6,302 nt of DNA, taken from the NCBI GenBank assembly GCA_031266235.1, contig JAISBJ010000018.1, positions 1 through 6,302 of the forward strand, given 5' to 3'. The position numbers were made by a program, and so were the translations under genes. The notes under the pieces are model-generated. The model was not told the DNA's origin and searched no databases. It was given only the letters and a program-made list of their open reading frames with translations. Positions within the stretch are counted from its first letter, which is position 1. Each line of letters starts with the position of its first letter. Positions 1-5,967 of the stretch are shown here, piece after piece. The stretch is from Puniceicoccales bacterium. GTDB taxonomy: Bacteria; Verrucomicrobiota; Verrucomicrobiia; Opitutales; LL51.

Positions 1-1956
1 GAACAAATCCCCATTATCGCCGATGAAGCGGTTTTGAAGGATTTTGGCACGGGGGCGTTAAAAGTGACGCCGGCCCACGACGCCGTTGACTTCGCCATCG
101 GGCAGCGCCACGGCCTTCCGGCGATTAGCGTCATCGCCAAAGATGGCAAACTAAATGATTTGGCGGGACCGTTTGCTGGGATGGATCGTTTTGAAGCGCG
201 GAAGAAGGTGGCCGAATATTTCTACAAAAATGGCTTACTTGCCAGAGAAGAGCCCTACATCAATCGCGTTGGGTATTCGGAGCGGGCGGGGGTCGCCATC
301 GAACCGATGCTTTCGGAGCAGTGGTTTTTGAAGTATCCATGCGTCGAGGAGGCGAAATTAGCGGTCCGGGAAGGATTCGTTTGCTTTCGGCCGAAGCGTT
401 GGGAAAAAACGTACATGCATTGGCTCGACCACATCGCCGATTGGTGTATTAGCCGGCAATTATGGTGGGGGCATCGGATTCCGGTGTGGTATCGGAAGGG
501 TGGCGACCGCCGCGATCCGAGGAATTGGCACATATCCGTCGATGGCCCGAAGGATCTCGAAAATTGGGAGCAGGATGAGGATGTGTTGGATACGTGGTTT
601 TCATCGGCGATTTGGCCGATAGCGGTACTGGGTTGGCCTGACGAAAAGGCAATGGAAACCGTCGGATTCGACTACTTTTACCCTACGGAAGACCTCGTGA
701 CGGGCCCCGATATTATTTTTTTCTGGGTGGCGCGCATGATCATGCTGGGAATAAATTTATTGGGCGACGGAGGCAAAGCGTCGTCTCTCAAAACGATTCA
801 GCGGCACATCCCCTTTAGAAATGTTTATTTTACGGGCATTATTCGGGATAGTTTGGGGCGGAAGATGTCAAAGAGTTTAGGGAATTCGCCGGATCCTTTG
901 GATTTGTTGGACAAGTATGGAGCCGATGGCGTGCGCATCGGGTTACTTTCGATGGCGCCCAACGGCCAGGATATTTTATTTTCCGAAGAGCGCGTTTCCC
1001 AGGGGAAAAAATTGTGTACGAAGCTATGGAATTCCTTTCGTTTTCGTCAAAAAAATGTTACGGAGGGCGAGTCCATGTCTCTCACCGCGATTGTGGAGCG
1101 CATCGATAAAAATGTTTTGGAAGCGGATGATTACGCGCTTTTGGGGAAGTTATTGGCGGCGATGGAGGAATTCGATGGGGCGATGGCGGCCTACGAGTTC
1201 AATCGGGCTGTACAAATTTTACACACTTTTTTCTGGAGTTACTACTGCGACTGGTACATCGAGGTTTCGAAGACGCGTCGAAATGGGACGGTTTTTGCGA
1301 TCCACGACCTTGTTTTGCGCCAGCTGCTCCTCCTCTTTCACCCCTTCATTCCCTTTGTCACGGAGGAATTGTGGCACGATCACGGCTATGGGACGAGGTT
1401 TTTAGCGGAGGAGCCGCTCGAGACCGGCGAGCAATTGCGCGGCTATTTATCGGGGATCGGCCTTGAAAATATGCAGTCGCTGATTGGAGAAGTGGAGTGG
1501 ATTCGGGAATTAGTGATGGCGGTGCGAGCGCTGAAGGCTCAGTTTGGGCTGGCGTCTCGCCGCGACGTGAGATTTTATTTCAAGGCCGATGGAGCCGCTA
1601 GGGCCATCGTCGATCGCCATCGACGAAATGTAAAACATTTGTTATTAACTCAATTTTTTTTCGAAACGGAGGCGGCGTTACCTTTCCCGGCGTGCGCGGT
1701 GACTTTGGGGTCCGTTTATATGGATCCGGCGGGCAGTTTGGACGTCGTTGCGCAAGAAAAGCGTTTGCAAATCGAGATAGATGAGCTCAGTCGGCTCATT
1801 GCGATTAACGAGAAAAAGTTACACAATGAGCATTTTCTCAGCCGCGCGCCGAATGACGTCATCCAGGGGGCACGGGATTTATTGGCGGAAAATATTGCCA
1901 AAAAAAAGGAATTGGAGGCAGCATTTTTGAAGCTTTCAACGATCCGACAAGGTTAA
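1..1956 (+). CDS. valS: Valine--tRNA ligase (ValRS), 5'-truncated by the window edge
   Basis: This class I aminoacyl-tRNA synthetase charges tRNA-Val with valine in the cytoplasm and edits mischarged threonine. The frame is open from base 1, so the start lies outside the window; 651 codons are visible. ValRS is usually 860-950 residues, so about a third is missing, including the HIGH motif. The window opens inside the CP1 editing domain, where GTGALKVTPAHD (codons 16-27) matches the conserved editing pocket. Next come WCISRQLWWGHRIPVWY (codons 148-164), DVLDTWFSS (194-202) and TGPDIIFFWVARM before the KMSKS loop (codons 288-292). An alpha-helical anticodon-binding domain follows. The last ~65 residues, rich in Glu, Lys and Leu, form the coiled-coil C-terminal arm typical of ValRS rather than IleRS or LeuRS. 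The stop is TAA at 1954-1956. The final 11 codons and the DNA after them are repeated downstream at 2087. No clear terminator follows, and the next genes lie on the opposite strand. Confidence 0.97.
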   Translation, partial: EQIPIIADEAVLKDFGTGALKVTPAHDAVDFAIGQRHGLPAISVIAKDGKLNDLAGPFAGMDRFEARKKVAEYFYKNGLLAREEPYINRVGYSERAGVAIEPMLSEQWFLKYPCVEEAKLAVREGFVCFRPKRWEKTYMHWLDHIADWCISRQLWWGHRIPVWYRKGGDRRDPRNWHISVDGPKDLENWEQDEDVLDTWFSSAIWPIAVLGWPDEKAMETVGFDYFYPTEDLVTGPDIIFFWVARMIMLGINLLGDGGKASSLKTIQRHIPFRNVYFTGIIRDSLGRKMSKSLGNSPDPLDLLDKYGADGVRIGLLSMAPNGQDILFSEERVSQGKKLCTKLWNSFRFRQKNVTEGESMSLTAIVERIDKNVLEADDYALLGKLLAAMEEFDGAMAAYEFNRAVQILHTFFWSYYCDWYIEVSKTRRNGTVFAIHDLVLRQLLLLFHPFIPFVTEELWHDHGYGTRFLAEEPLETGEQLRGYLSGIGLENMQSLIGEVEWIRELVMAVRALKAQFGLASRRDVRFYFKADGAARAIVDRHRRNVKHLLLTQFFFETEAALPFPACAVTLGSVYMDPAGSLDVVAQEKRLQIEIDELSRLIAINEKKLHNEHFLSRAPNDVIQGARDLLAENIAKKKELEAAFLKLSTIRQG

Positions 1957-2017
1957 AATGCGATTAATTTTTTATAAAAATTAGCGGAAGGAAAACTTCG
2001 TAAACTCGCGGAAATTC
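1923..2017 (+). repeat. Direct repeat V, copy 1 (valS 3' end and flank)
   Basis: The last codons of valS, its stop codon and about 60 bases beyond match 2087-2181 at a constant offset of 164. Over the best 76 bases I count 12 mismatches (about 84% identity) and no gap; 11 of the 12 are transitions. Similarity weakens after about 1998. Both copies contain GATCCGRCAAGGTT and GATTAATTTTTTATAA. Confidence 0.85.
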
Positions 2018-2208
2018 ATATAAAATAATGCCCGAGAGGGAGGTTTAGACTTTTACACTTCACGGTCCGTTTAAAATTTTTGCGGTATTTTTGAAGCTTT
2101 TGGCGATCCGGCAAGGTTGAAATATGATTAATTTTTTATAATAATTGGCGGAGAGAAAATTTTATAAGCTAAAAAAAATTCCAAAAATTCACGAAAATCC
2201 ACAAAAAA
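1957..2208. other. Gene-free spacer between valS and tRNA-Leu
   Basis: About 250 bases with no supportable gene. It contains the non-coding part of direct repeat V copy 1, a unique stretch at about 2018-2086, and repeat V copy 2. valS and the tRNA genes converge here. I see no GC-rich hairpin followed by a T-run on either strand. On the minus strand, a run of six Ts follows the encoded CCA of tRNA-Leu directly and could aid termination or release. Confidence 0.6.
2087..2181 (+). repeat. Direct repeat V, copy 2 (diverged copy of valS 3' end)
   Basis: This is a second, non-coding copy of the valS tail. Read in the frame matching valS it still gives FLKLLAIRQG followed by a stop (TGA, against TAA in valS); valS itself ends FLKLSTIRQG. 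There is no upstream valS-like sequence, so it is a gene-end fragment and not a pseudogene of the whole gene. Confidence 0.8.
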
Positions 2209-2292
2209 TGGTGCTCAAGAGGGGATTCGAACCCCTACACCTCGCGGCACATGCACCTCAAACATGCGTGTCTACCATTCCACCACCTGAGC
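2209..2292 (-). tRNA. tRNA-Leu, anticodon GAG
   Basis: Read on the minus strand this 84-nt sequence folds as a type II tRNA with encoded CCA. The acceptor GCTCAGG pairs with CTTGAGC, with one G-T wobble at 6-67. The discriminator is A73. The D arm contains GGAATGGTAGACAC, typical of leucine tRNAs. The anticodon stem CATGT/GCATG closes the loop TTGAGGT, giving anticodon GAG (bases 2257-2259), which reads CUC and CUU. The long variable arm of 13 nt (GCC/GGT stem) separates it from class I tRNAs, and the T arm is AGGGG-TTCGAAT-CCCCT. It lies downstream of the CAU tRNA on the same strand, about 150 bases away with the cloverleaf element in between, so the two may share one transcript. Confidence 0.95.
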
Positions 2293-2315
2293 ACTCCCCA
2301 ATGTTTCTCCGCCTT

Positions 2316-2403
2316 CAGGCAAAAGCCGTGCGCTCCGCGCACCGAGCACGAAATGAAATTTCGTGCTCTCCCAGGCGCTGCAGCGCCTGGGGGCTTTTGC
2401 CTG
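2316..2403. repeat. Perfect cloverleaf-forming inverted-repeat element
   Basis: This 88-nt block has a 12-bp closing stem (CAGGCAAAAGCC at 2316-2327 with its exact complement at 2392-2403) enclosing three perfect hairpins. Hairpin A is GTGCGC/GCGCAC with loop TCC (2328-2342). Hairpin B is GAGCACGAAAT and its complement with loop GAA (2344-2368). Hairpin C is a 22-base perfect palindrome centred at 2380/2381 (2370-2391; half-site CCCAGGCGCTG). Only two junction bases (2343 and 2369) and the hairpin loops are unpaired. The fold works on either strand. It is not a conventional terminator, since no T-run follows on either side. It is not a tRNA: there is no anticodon arm, T-loop or CCA layout. 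A palindromic mobile repeat or a structured RNA are both possible; no function can be assigned. Confidence 0.85.
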
Positions 2404-2440
2404 TCAAGGCCGAAAAAAACACGTCCAACTTTTCCATTAT

Positions 2441-2515
<75 letters not shown>

Positions 2516-2528
2516 GCCGACGGATGGC

Positions 2529-2556
2529 ATCCAAAATAATATTGATGAGATGTCAA
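2529..2556 (-). promoter_or_regulatory. Candidate sigma-70 promoter for the CAU tRNA
   Basis: On the minus strand, consensus -35 TTGACA (2556 to 2551) is followed after 16 bases by a weak -10, TTGGAT (2534 to 2529). A start near 2522 would fall about 7 bases before the mature tRNA 5' end at 2515, a normal position for a tRNA promoter. The -35 matches consensus exactly; the -10 matches at only three of six positions. Confidence 0.5.
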
Positions 2557-2597
2557 GGTTCTGCTGCGATTTAATGGTGAAATAGTGGGCCTGGAGG

Positions 2598-2713
2598 TAA
2601 AATTTTTCATATTTTCCGTTAAAAAAACTTGCAATGTAGAAATGGATTGCTAAAACTTACGCAGGAAAGGTTGGATGGAAAAGAAAAAATATGCTCCATC
2701 GTGGCCGAAAAAG
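2598..2713 (+). repeat. Tandem repeat P, copy 1 (upstream duplicate of proS start region)
   Basis: This 116-base unit abuts copy 2 directly. Shared blocks in order are TAAAATTTTT, TATTTTCC, a TTAAAAAAA run, CTTGCAATG, GAAATGGATTGCTA, and a start codon followed by GA(A/G)AAGAAAAA. The offset is 116-117 at the left and 109 at the start codon, so short indels separate the copies. It carries its own ATG (2675) and an SD-like AGGA. Confidence 0.85.
2629..2656 (+). promoter_or_regulatory. Candidate promoter for proS, in repeat copy 1
   Basis: -35 TTGCAA (2629-2634), a 16-base spacer and -10 TAAAAC (2651-2656) preceded by TGC, an extended -10 feature. The matching place in copy 2 reads TTGCAA (2746-2751), 16 bases, then TAGGGA (2768-2773), which is a poor -10. 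The working promoter is therefore more likely in copy 1, giving proS a leader of roughly 120 bases. Confidence 0.4.
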
Positions 2714-2716
2714 TAA
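2675..2716 (+). CDS. Possible 13-codon leader ORF, a duplicated copy of the proS start
   Basis: ATG at 2675 opens MEKKKYAPSWPKK and stops at TAA 2714-2716. The first five residues equal those of proS (MEKKKHGISP). An SD-like AGGA lies at 2663-2666 in AGGAAAGG (2663-2670). It lies inside repeat P copy 1 and is best read as a broken copy of the proS start. Whether it is translated, and whether that affects proS, cannot be told from the sequence. Confidence 0.35.
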   Translation: MEKKKYAPSWPKK

Positions 2717-2829
2717 AATTTTTTGTATTTTCCATTAAAAAAAACTTGCAATGCGGAAATGGATTGCTAGGGATAGAAATTGAATGGAGAAGAAAAAGCA
2801 CGGCATATCTCCTTTGCGCTCGGAAAATT
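2714..2829 (+). repeat. Tandem repeat P, copy 2 (contains the real proS start)
   Basis: This second unit begins exactly where copy 1 ends and runs into the first codons of proS. The right edge is approximate because similarity fades after about codon 5. Relative to copy 1 it has one extra A in the A-run and a changed segment between GGATTGCTA and the ATG. Confidence 0.75.
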
Positions 2830-4280
2830 TTCCGGAGTGGTATCAGCAGGTGATCAAGGGCGGCGATCTTGCGGAAAACAGCGACGTCCGCGGCTGCATG
2901 GTCATCAAGCCCTGGGGGTACGCGCTTTGGGAGAATATGCAGCGGGTCCTCGACGGCATGTTCAAGGAGACGGGCCATAGCAATGCCTATTTTCCGCTTT
3001 TCATTCCGCTGAGGTATCTGGAAAAGGAGGCGGAGCACGTGGAGGCGTTTGCGAAGGAATGTGCCGTCGTGACCCATGCGCGCCTGCAGGCCGATGGCCG
3101 CGGGAAATTAGTCCCGGCGTCGCCGCTGGAAGAGCCACTCATCGTCCGGCCGACCTCGGAGACCATCATCGGGGAATCTTTTTCCCGCTGGGTGCACTCC
3201 TACCGCGATTTGCCGATCCTCATCAATCAGTGGGCAAATGTGGTGCGTTGGGAAATGCGGACGCGTCTTTTTTTACGAACTTCTGAATTTTTATGGCAGG
3301 AGGGGCATACGGTCCACGAGACTTCGGCGGAAGCCGAGGCGGAGACGGAGCGGATGTTGGAGTGCTACCGCGCGTTTGCGGAGGATTACATGGCGATGCC
3401 CGTTTTATGCGGCGAAAAAACGGAGATGGAGCGTTTTCCCGGGGCGGTGCGGACGCTGTGCATCGAAGCCATGATGCAGGACGGGAAGTCGCTACAGGCG
3501 GGCACGTCGCACTTTTTGGGGCAGAATTTTGCGCGGGCGTCTCGGATTCAATTTGTGGGCCGCAGCGGTGAGACGCAATGCGCGTGGACGTCTTCCTGGG
3601 GGGTTTCGACGCGATTGATCGGCGGGTTAATCATGGTCCACTCCGACGACGACGGCCTGATTCTTCCTCCGCGCCTAGCGCCGCGCCACGTGGTTATTTT
3701 ACCAATTATTCACCGCGAAAGCGACCGGGAACGGGTGCTGGATTATTGCCAAAAAATTGAGGCTGCGATTAGGTCGGCGGGTTACGATGGGCGTCCGGTG
3801 GAGGTGCACATCGACGGCCGCGATTTTAATGGCGGTGTAAAAAAATGGGAATGGATCGGGAAGGGAGTCCCGCTGATCGTCGAGCTGGGGCCGCGCGACG
3901 TGGAACAGCAATCGGTCGCTGTTTTGCGCCGCTACACGATGGAAAAATACAGCGCATCGGCGGACGTATTCCTCAGAAATTTGGGCGATGAATTGGCGCA
4001 GATCCAGCGGGGGATGTTCGAGCGCGCCCGCTTATTTCGTGAAAAAAATATGAAAGAAATTATTTCTAAACAAGAATTTGAGGAATTTTTTATGGAAAAA
4101 AGTGGCTATGGGGTGACGTTTTTCGTCGGCGATCGGGGGATCGAGGAGGCGATGAAGGAGAAATTCAACGTGACCATTCGCTGCATTTTACCTCACAAAA
4201 ATGGCGAAAATCAATCGGGGATTTGCGCGTTCACCGGCCAACAAACGACGCAAAAAGTCGTCTGGGCGAAATCCTATTAA
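2784..4280 (+). CDS. proS: Proline--tRNA ligase, archaeal/eukaryote-like short type
   Basis: This class II synthetase charges tRNA-Pro with proline. Its 498 residues fit the short ProRS type, which lacks the inserted editing domain of the ~570-residue E. coli type. Motif 1 is in the region of residues 36-75 (GYALWENMQRVLDGMF, then AYFPLFIP). The proline pocket RPTSETIIGESFSRWVHSYRD is at 122-142. Motif 2 is at about 155-178 (RWEMRTRLFLRTSEFLWQEG). LQAGTSHFLGQNFARA is at 237-252, and motif 3 is SWGVSTRLIGGLIMVHSDDDG (271-291). The anticodon-binding domain starts near residue 300. A C-terminal domain ends in Tyr498, as in this type, where the terminal Tyr reaches toward the active site. The ATG at 2784 is preceded by a weak AGGGA (2769-2773, 10 bases away); the protein starts as its relatives do. 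The stop overlaps that of convergent murG. The start and promoter region is tandemly duplicated. Confidence 0.97.
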   Translation: MEKKKHGISPLRSENFPEWYQQVIKGGDLAENSDVRGCMVIKPWGYALWENMQRVLDGMFKETGHSNAYFPLFIPLRYLEKEAEHVEAFAKECAVVTHARLQADGRGKLVPASPLEEPLIVRPTSETIIGESFSRWVHSYRDLPILINQWANVVRWEMRTRLFLRTSEFLWQEGHTVHETSAEAEAETERMLECYRAFAEDYMAMPVLCGEKTEMERFPGAVRTLCIEAMMQDGKSLQAGTSHFLGQNFARASRIQFVGRSGETQCAWTSSWGVSTRLIGGLIMVHSDDDGLILPPRLAPRHVVILPIIHRESDRERVLDYCQKIEAAIRSAGYDGRPVEVHIDGRDFNGGVKKWEWIGKGVPLIVELGPRDVEQQSVAVLRRYTMEKYSASADVFLRNLGDELAQIQRGMFERARLFREKNMKEIISKQEFEEFFMEKSGYGVTFFVGDRGIEEAMKEKFNVTIRCILPHKNGENQSGICAFTGQQTTQKVVWAKSY

Positions 4281-5362
4281 ATAATTCGTAATTTATTTTT
4301 ACGATTTTGCATAAAATTATCGATGCTCCGGGCAATTGTTTCGGCCGCATCGGGGACGAATATTCGGTCTAAATTGCGCTGCATGAGCGCTAAAATCGCC
4401 TGGTTCGACATGACCTCTATGGCGCGATCCGCGAGGGCATCCAAATTCTCCTGCTCGACTACAATCGCTGTCCCTTGCTGCTCCGCCCGCCGCGCATTGG
4501 CCAGCTGGTGGACGTGGGCGTCGCCGCCGTGGGGCACGAGAATCATGGGCTTTTTACAAAATTGACACTCCCCAATCGTCCCAGCGCCAGCTCGACCAAT
4601 CACCAGGTCACTCGCCCGTAAAATAAGATTCATATTTTCACAAAACGGTAACATGTGCAGCGTACAATCCTCGAAACTTATCCGCTGTTCCGCCGTCAAT
4701 CCCGGGCCCGCAATGCAGTAAATGTCGATGTTGTGGTGCGCAAAGCGCATGAAATTTTGCTGAACCCACTTGTTGAGCGCCGCCGCTCCAGCACTCCCAC
4801 CGATGATGAGAATAATTTTTTTCGCAGGAGGCCAACCCAGTTGTGCGCGGGCTTCGGCCTTCGATATCTCCTCGAATTCTCGGCGAATGGGGTAGCCGAC
4901 GCGCTCCACTTTTTTCCGCGAATGGGGAAAAGTCGTGCCCGCCGAAAGGAGTATTTTATTGGCGAAATGGGTCGCTAAGCGGAAGGCCTTTCCCGCTATG
5001 ACATTGGGCTCGTAGAGAATGGCGGGGATTTTTTTCCATTTGGCCGCCAGCACGAAGATGAAGGACGTAAAACCGCCGAAGGAAATGACGAGGTCGATTT
5101 TATTTTTTTTTAAAAAATGTGCGGCGAAGCGGAGGGATTTAATCTGGGAAAGTAAAAATTTTGTAAAAGCTATGGGGGCGATTTTGAACGGGGCGGCGTC
5201 GACTTTGGCGAAGGAAAATTGGGTGTATTTTTTTGAGAAAATTTTGTCAATTTTTCGGTTACTTGCGATGAAAATGCAGCGGTGTTTCGGCAGGCGTTCG
5301 GCAATCGCGATCGCGGGAGCCATGTGCCCCCCAGACCCTCCACAAGCCAAAAGAATGTTCAT
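4277..5362 (-). CDS. murG: UDP-GlcNAc:undecaprenyl-PP-MurNAc-pentapeptide GlcNAc transferase
   Basis: MurG adds GlcNAc to lipid I to make lipid II, the last cytoplasmic-side step of peptidoglycan synthesis, at the inner face of the membrane. The 361 residues match the family length. It is a two-domain GT-B enzyme. The N-terminal Gly-rich loop GGSGGHMAPAIAIAERL is at 8-24, and ISFGGFTSF (93-101) corresponds to the second Gly-rich loop. YEPNVIAGKAFRLATHFANK (117-136) matches the usual HEQNAIAG region. The C-domain loop GGSAGAAALN is at 188-197. The donor-binding GRAGAGTIGE is at 256-265, with HQLANA at 285-290. The start at 5362 puts the loop at the standard distance from the N-terminus; no strong SD precedes it. 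It stands alone here, not in the division/cell-wall cluster where murG usually sits. Its TAA (4279-4277) overlaps that of proS. Confidence 0.96.
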   Translation of the reverse strand: MNILLACGGSGGHMAPAIAIAERLPKHRCIFIASNRKIDKIFSKKYTQFSFAKVDAAPFKIAPIAFTKFLLSQIKSLRFAAHFLKKNKIDLVISFGGFTSFIFVLAAKWKKIPAILYEPNVIAGKAFRLATHFANKILLSAGTTFPHSRKKVERVGYPIRREFEEISKAEARAQLGWPPAKKIILIIGGSAGAAALNKWVQQNFMRFAHHNIDIYCIAGPGLTAEQRISFEDCTLHMLPFCENMNLILRASDLVIGRAGAGTIGECQFCKKPMILVPHGGDAHVHQLANARRAEQQGTAIVVEQENLDALADRAIEVMSNQAILALMQRNLDRIFVPDAAETIARSIDNFMQNRKNKLRII

Positions 5363-5398
5363 GCGCCCAGTACATGAAAATTTTTGCCCTTTGCAACT

Positions 5399-5419
5399 TT
5401 ATAACTGCCTCGGAAACAT
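5399..5419 (-). promoter_or_regulatory. Possible six-codon leader ORF ahead of murG
   Basis: On the minus strand ATG (5419-5417) lies 6 bases after an SD-like GGGGAG and opens MFPRQL then TAA (5401-5399). It is in the same frame as murG, whose ATG is 19 codons further on, but the stop separates them. The matching ATG in repeat copy b has become ACG, while GGGGAGAACGTC is kept. Chance occurrence is possible. Confidence 0.25.
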
Positions 5420-5567
5420 GACGTTCTCCCCGCCCTCTGTTCTTAGCTAAGCGGAAAGATTTTCACTTGTCAAGGCATTTTTTTTAAATATTTTGAAAAA
5501 TCTCAAAAATCAGATCATTCGGCTCGGGAAAACTAAAAAATAATACCGGCGGAGCGGAAAATTTTAA
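5416..5567 (-). repeat. Tandem repeat M, copy a
   Basis: This 152-base unit is repeated directly in the next 152 or so bases. Shared blocks are TGACGTTCTCCCC, CTTAGC, GAAAGATTTTC, TTGTCAAGGCATTTTTTT, ATATTTTGAA and ATTCGGCTCGGGAAAA, in the same order. The offset is exactly 152 from 5416 to at least 5473. It ends in an A-rich piece, TAAAAAATAATACCGGCGGA, that resembles later pieces at about 5711 and 5765. Confidence 0.85.
5444..5473 (-). promoter_or_regulatory. Candidate murG promoter in repeat copy a
   Basis: Minus-strand consensus -35 TTGACA (5473 to 5468) is followed after 18 bases by TAGCTA (5449 to 5444), a weak -10. A start near 5437 would leave a leader of about 75 bases before murG. 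The -35 is part of the octamer CCTTGACA, also found ahead of the tRNAs. Confidence 0.4.
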
Positions 5568-5710
5568 ACGTGACGTTCTCCCCACCCACTGCACTTAGCC
5601 TGGCAGAAAGATTTTCGTTTGTCAAGGCATTTTTTTGAATATTTTGAATATTTTGAAAATATTTCGAAGATCAAATAATTCGGCTCGGGAAAAATAAAAG
5701 TTCGGGAAAA
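5568..5710 (-). repeat. Tandem repeat M, copy b
   Basis: This second copy of the 152-base unit has small insertions, notably an extra GAATATTTT-like piece near 5640-5650 and a repeated TCGGGAAAA near 5690-5710. TTGACA is conserved (minus strand, 5625 to 5620), but the -10 position reads AGGCTA instead of TAGCTA. It could be a second, more distant murG promoter. Confidence 0.8.
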
Positions 5711-5808
5711 AATTAAAAAATGATATCTGTAGAAAAAATCTGAGGAAAATAATAAAAAAATAATAATTAAAAAATAATATCGACAGAAAAAAATTCGTGG
5801 AAAATTAA
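5711..5808. repeat. Short A-rich direct repeats (two copies, third at 5531)
   Basis: AATTAAAAAATGATATC at 5711 and AATTAAAAAATAATATC at 5765 start two units of about 43 bases. Each continues with a purine-rich piece, AGAAAAAA, and a GGAAAAT block. The tail of repeat M copy a (5531-5567) has the same order, so a unit related to repeat M appears to have been copied more than once. Low complexity makes the exact edges uncertain. Confidence 0.55.
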
Positions 5809-5817
5809 AAATAAAGC

Positions 5818-5844
5818 TTGAAAAATTTTTCTGAAATATATACC
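5818..5844 (+). promoter_or_regulatory. Weak promoter candidate for rpsO
   Basis: TTGAAA (5818-5823), a 15-base spacer and TATACC (5839-5844), inside an AT-rich stretch. The spacer is short and the -10 is partial. Its merit is position: it lies just before the change from AT-rich repeats to the GC-richer, hairpin-forming leader. Confidence 0.3.
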
Positions 5845-5897
5845 TCGTCCCAATGTTAGCAGTATCGCCTGCCACGGATGCTTTGAAAAAGATGGCG

Positions 5898-5962
5898 GCG
5901 CCCTCAGTGAGGAACGGGGGCGCGGGGAAAAATGCGTTTCCCTTTCCGTGAAAAAAAGGAAA
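5898..5962 (+). promoter_or_regulatory. Structured rpsO leader with SD in a hairpin
   Basis: Three successive stems can form. The first is GCGCCC/GGGCGC (5898-5903 with 5918-5923), the second GGGAAA/TTTCCC (5925-5930 with 5937-5942), and the third TTTCC/GGAAA (5943-5947 with 5958-5962). The last stem covers the SD (AAGGA, 5956-5960), which is 7 bases from the rpsO ATG. The GGGAAA strand could instead pair with the later CTTTCC, so alternative folds compete. S15 is known to repress its own translation through leader structures in several bacteria; this leader is suitable for that, but S15 binding is inferred. Confidence 0.45.
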
Positions 5963-5967
5963 ATAAT

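Larger units (their letters stand above)
5363..5967. other. Repeat-rich divergent spacer between murG and rpsO
   Basis: About 600 AT-rich bases without a supportable protein gene. From murG outward it holds a murG leader with a six-codon mini-ORF, two copies of a 152-base repeat each with a minus-strand TTGACA, short A-rich repeats (about 5711-5808), then a weak promoter candidate and a structured leader for rpsO. A long minus-strand open frame across 5564-5983 is low-complexity Phe/Tyr/Ile-rich translation of the AT-rich repeats and is not considered a gene. Confidence 0.7.

Noticed and set aside
1957..1998. AATTTTTTATAAAAATT after valS as a terminator
   Set aside because: The stem is entirely A-T and no T-run follows, so it is too weak to call.
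2316..2403. Cloverleaf block as a third tRNA or as a Rho-independent terminator
   Set aside because: It has no tRNA loop signatures, and its stems are not followed by a T-run on either strand.
2293..2440. CRISPR-like repeat array around the inverted repeats
   Set aside because: The hairpins differ from one another in sequence and there are no equal spacers or repeated units.
5019..5450. 143-residue plus-strand open frame antisense to murG
   Set aside because: It lies opposite well-conserved murG codons and shows no family motif, so it is a shadow frame.
5932..5967. Upstream in-frame ATG as the rpsO start
   Set aside because: It would add 12 residues absent from S15 and run through the leader hairpins; ATG 5968 has a proper SD and gives the family length.
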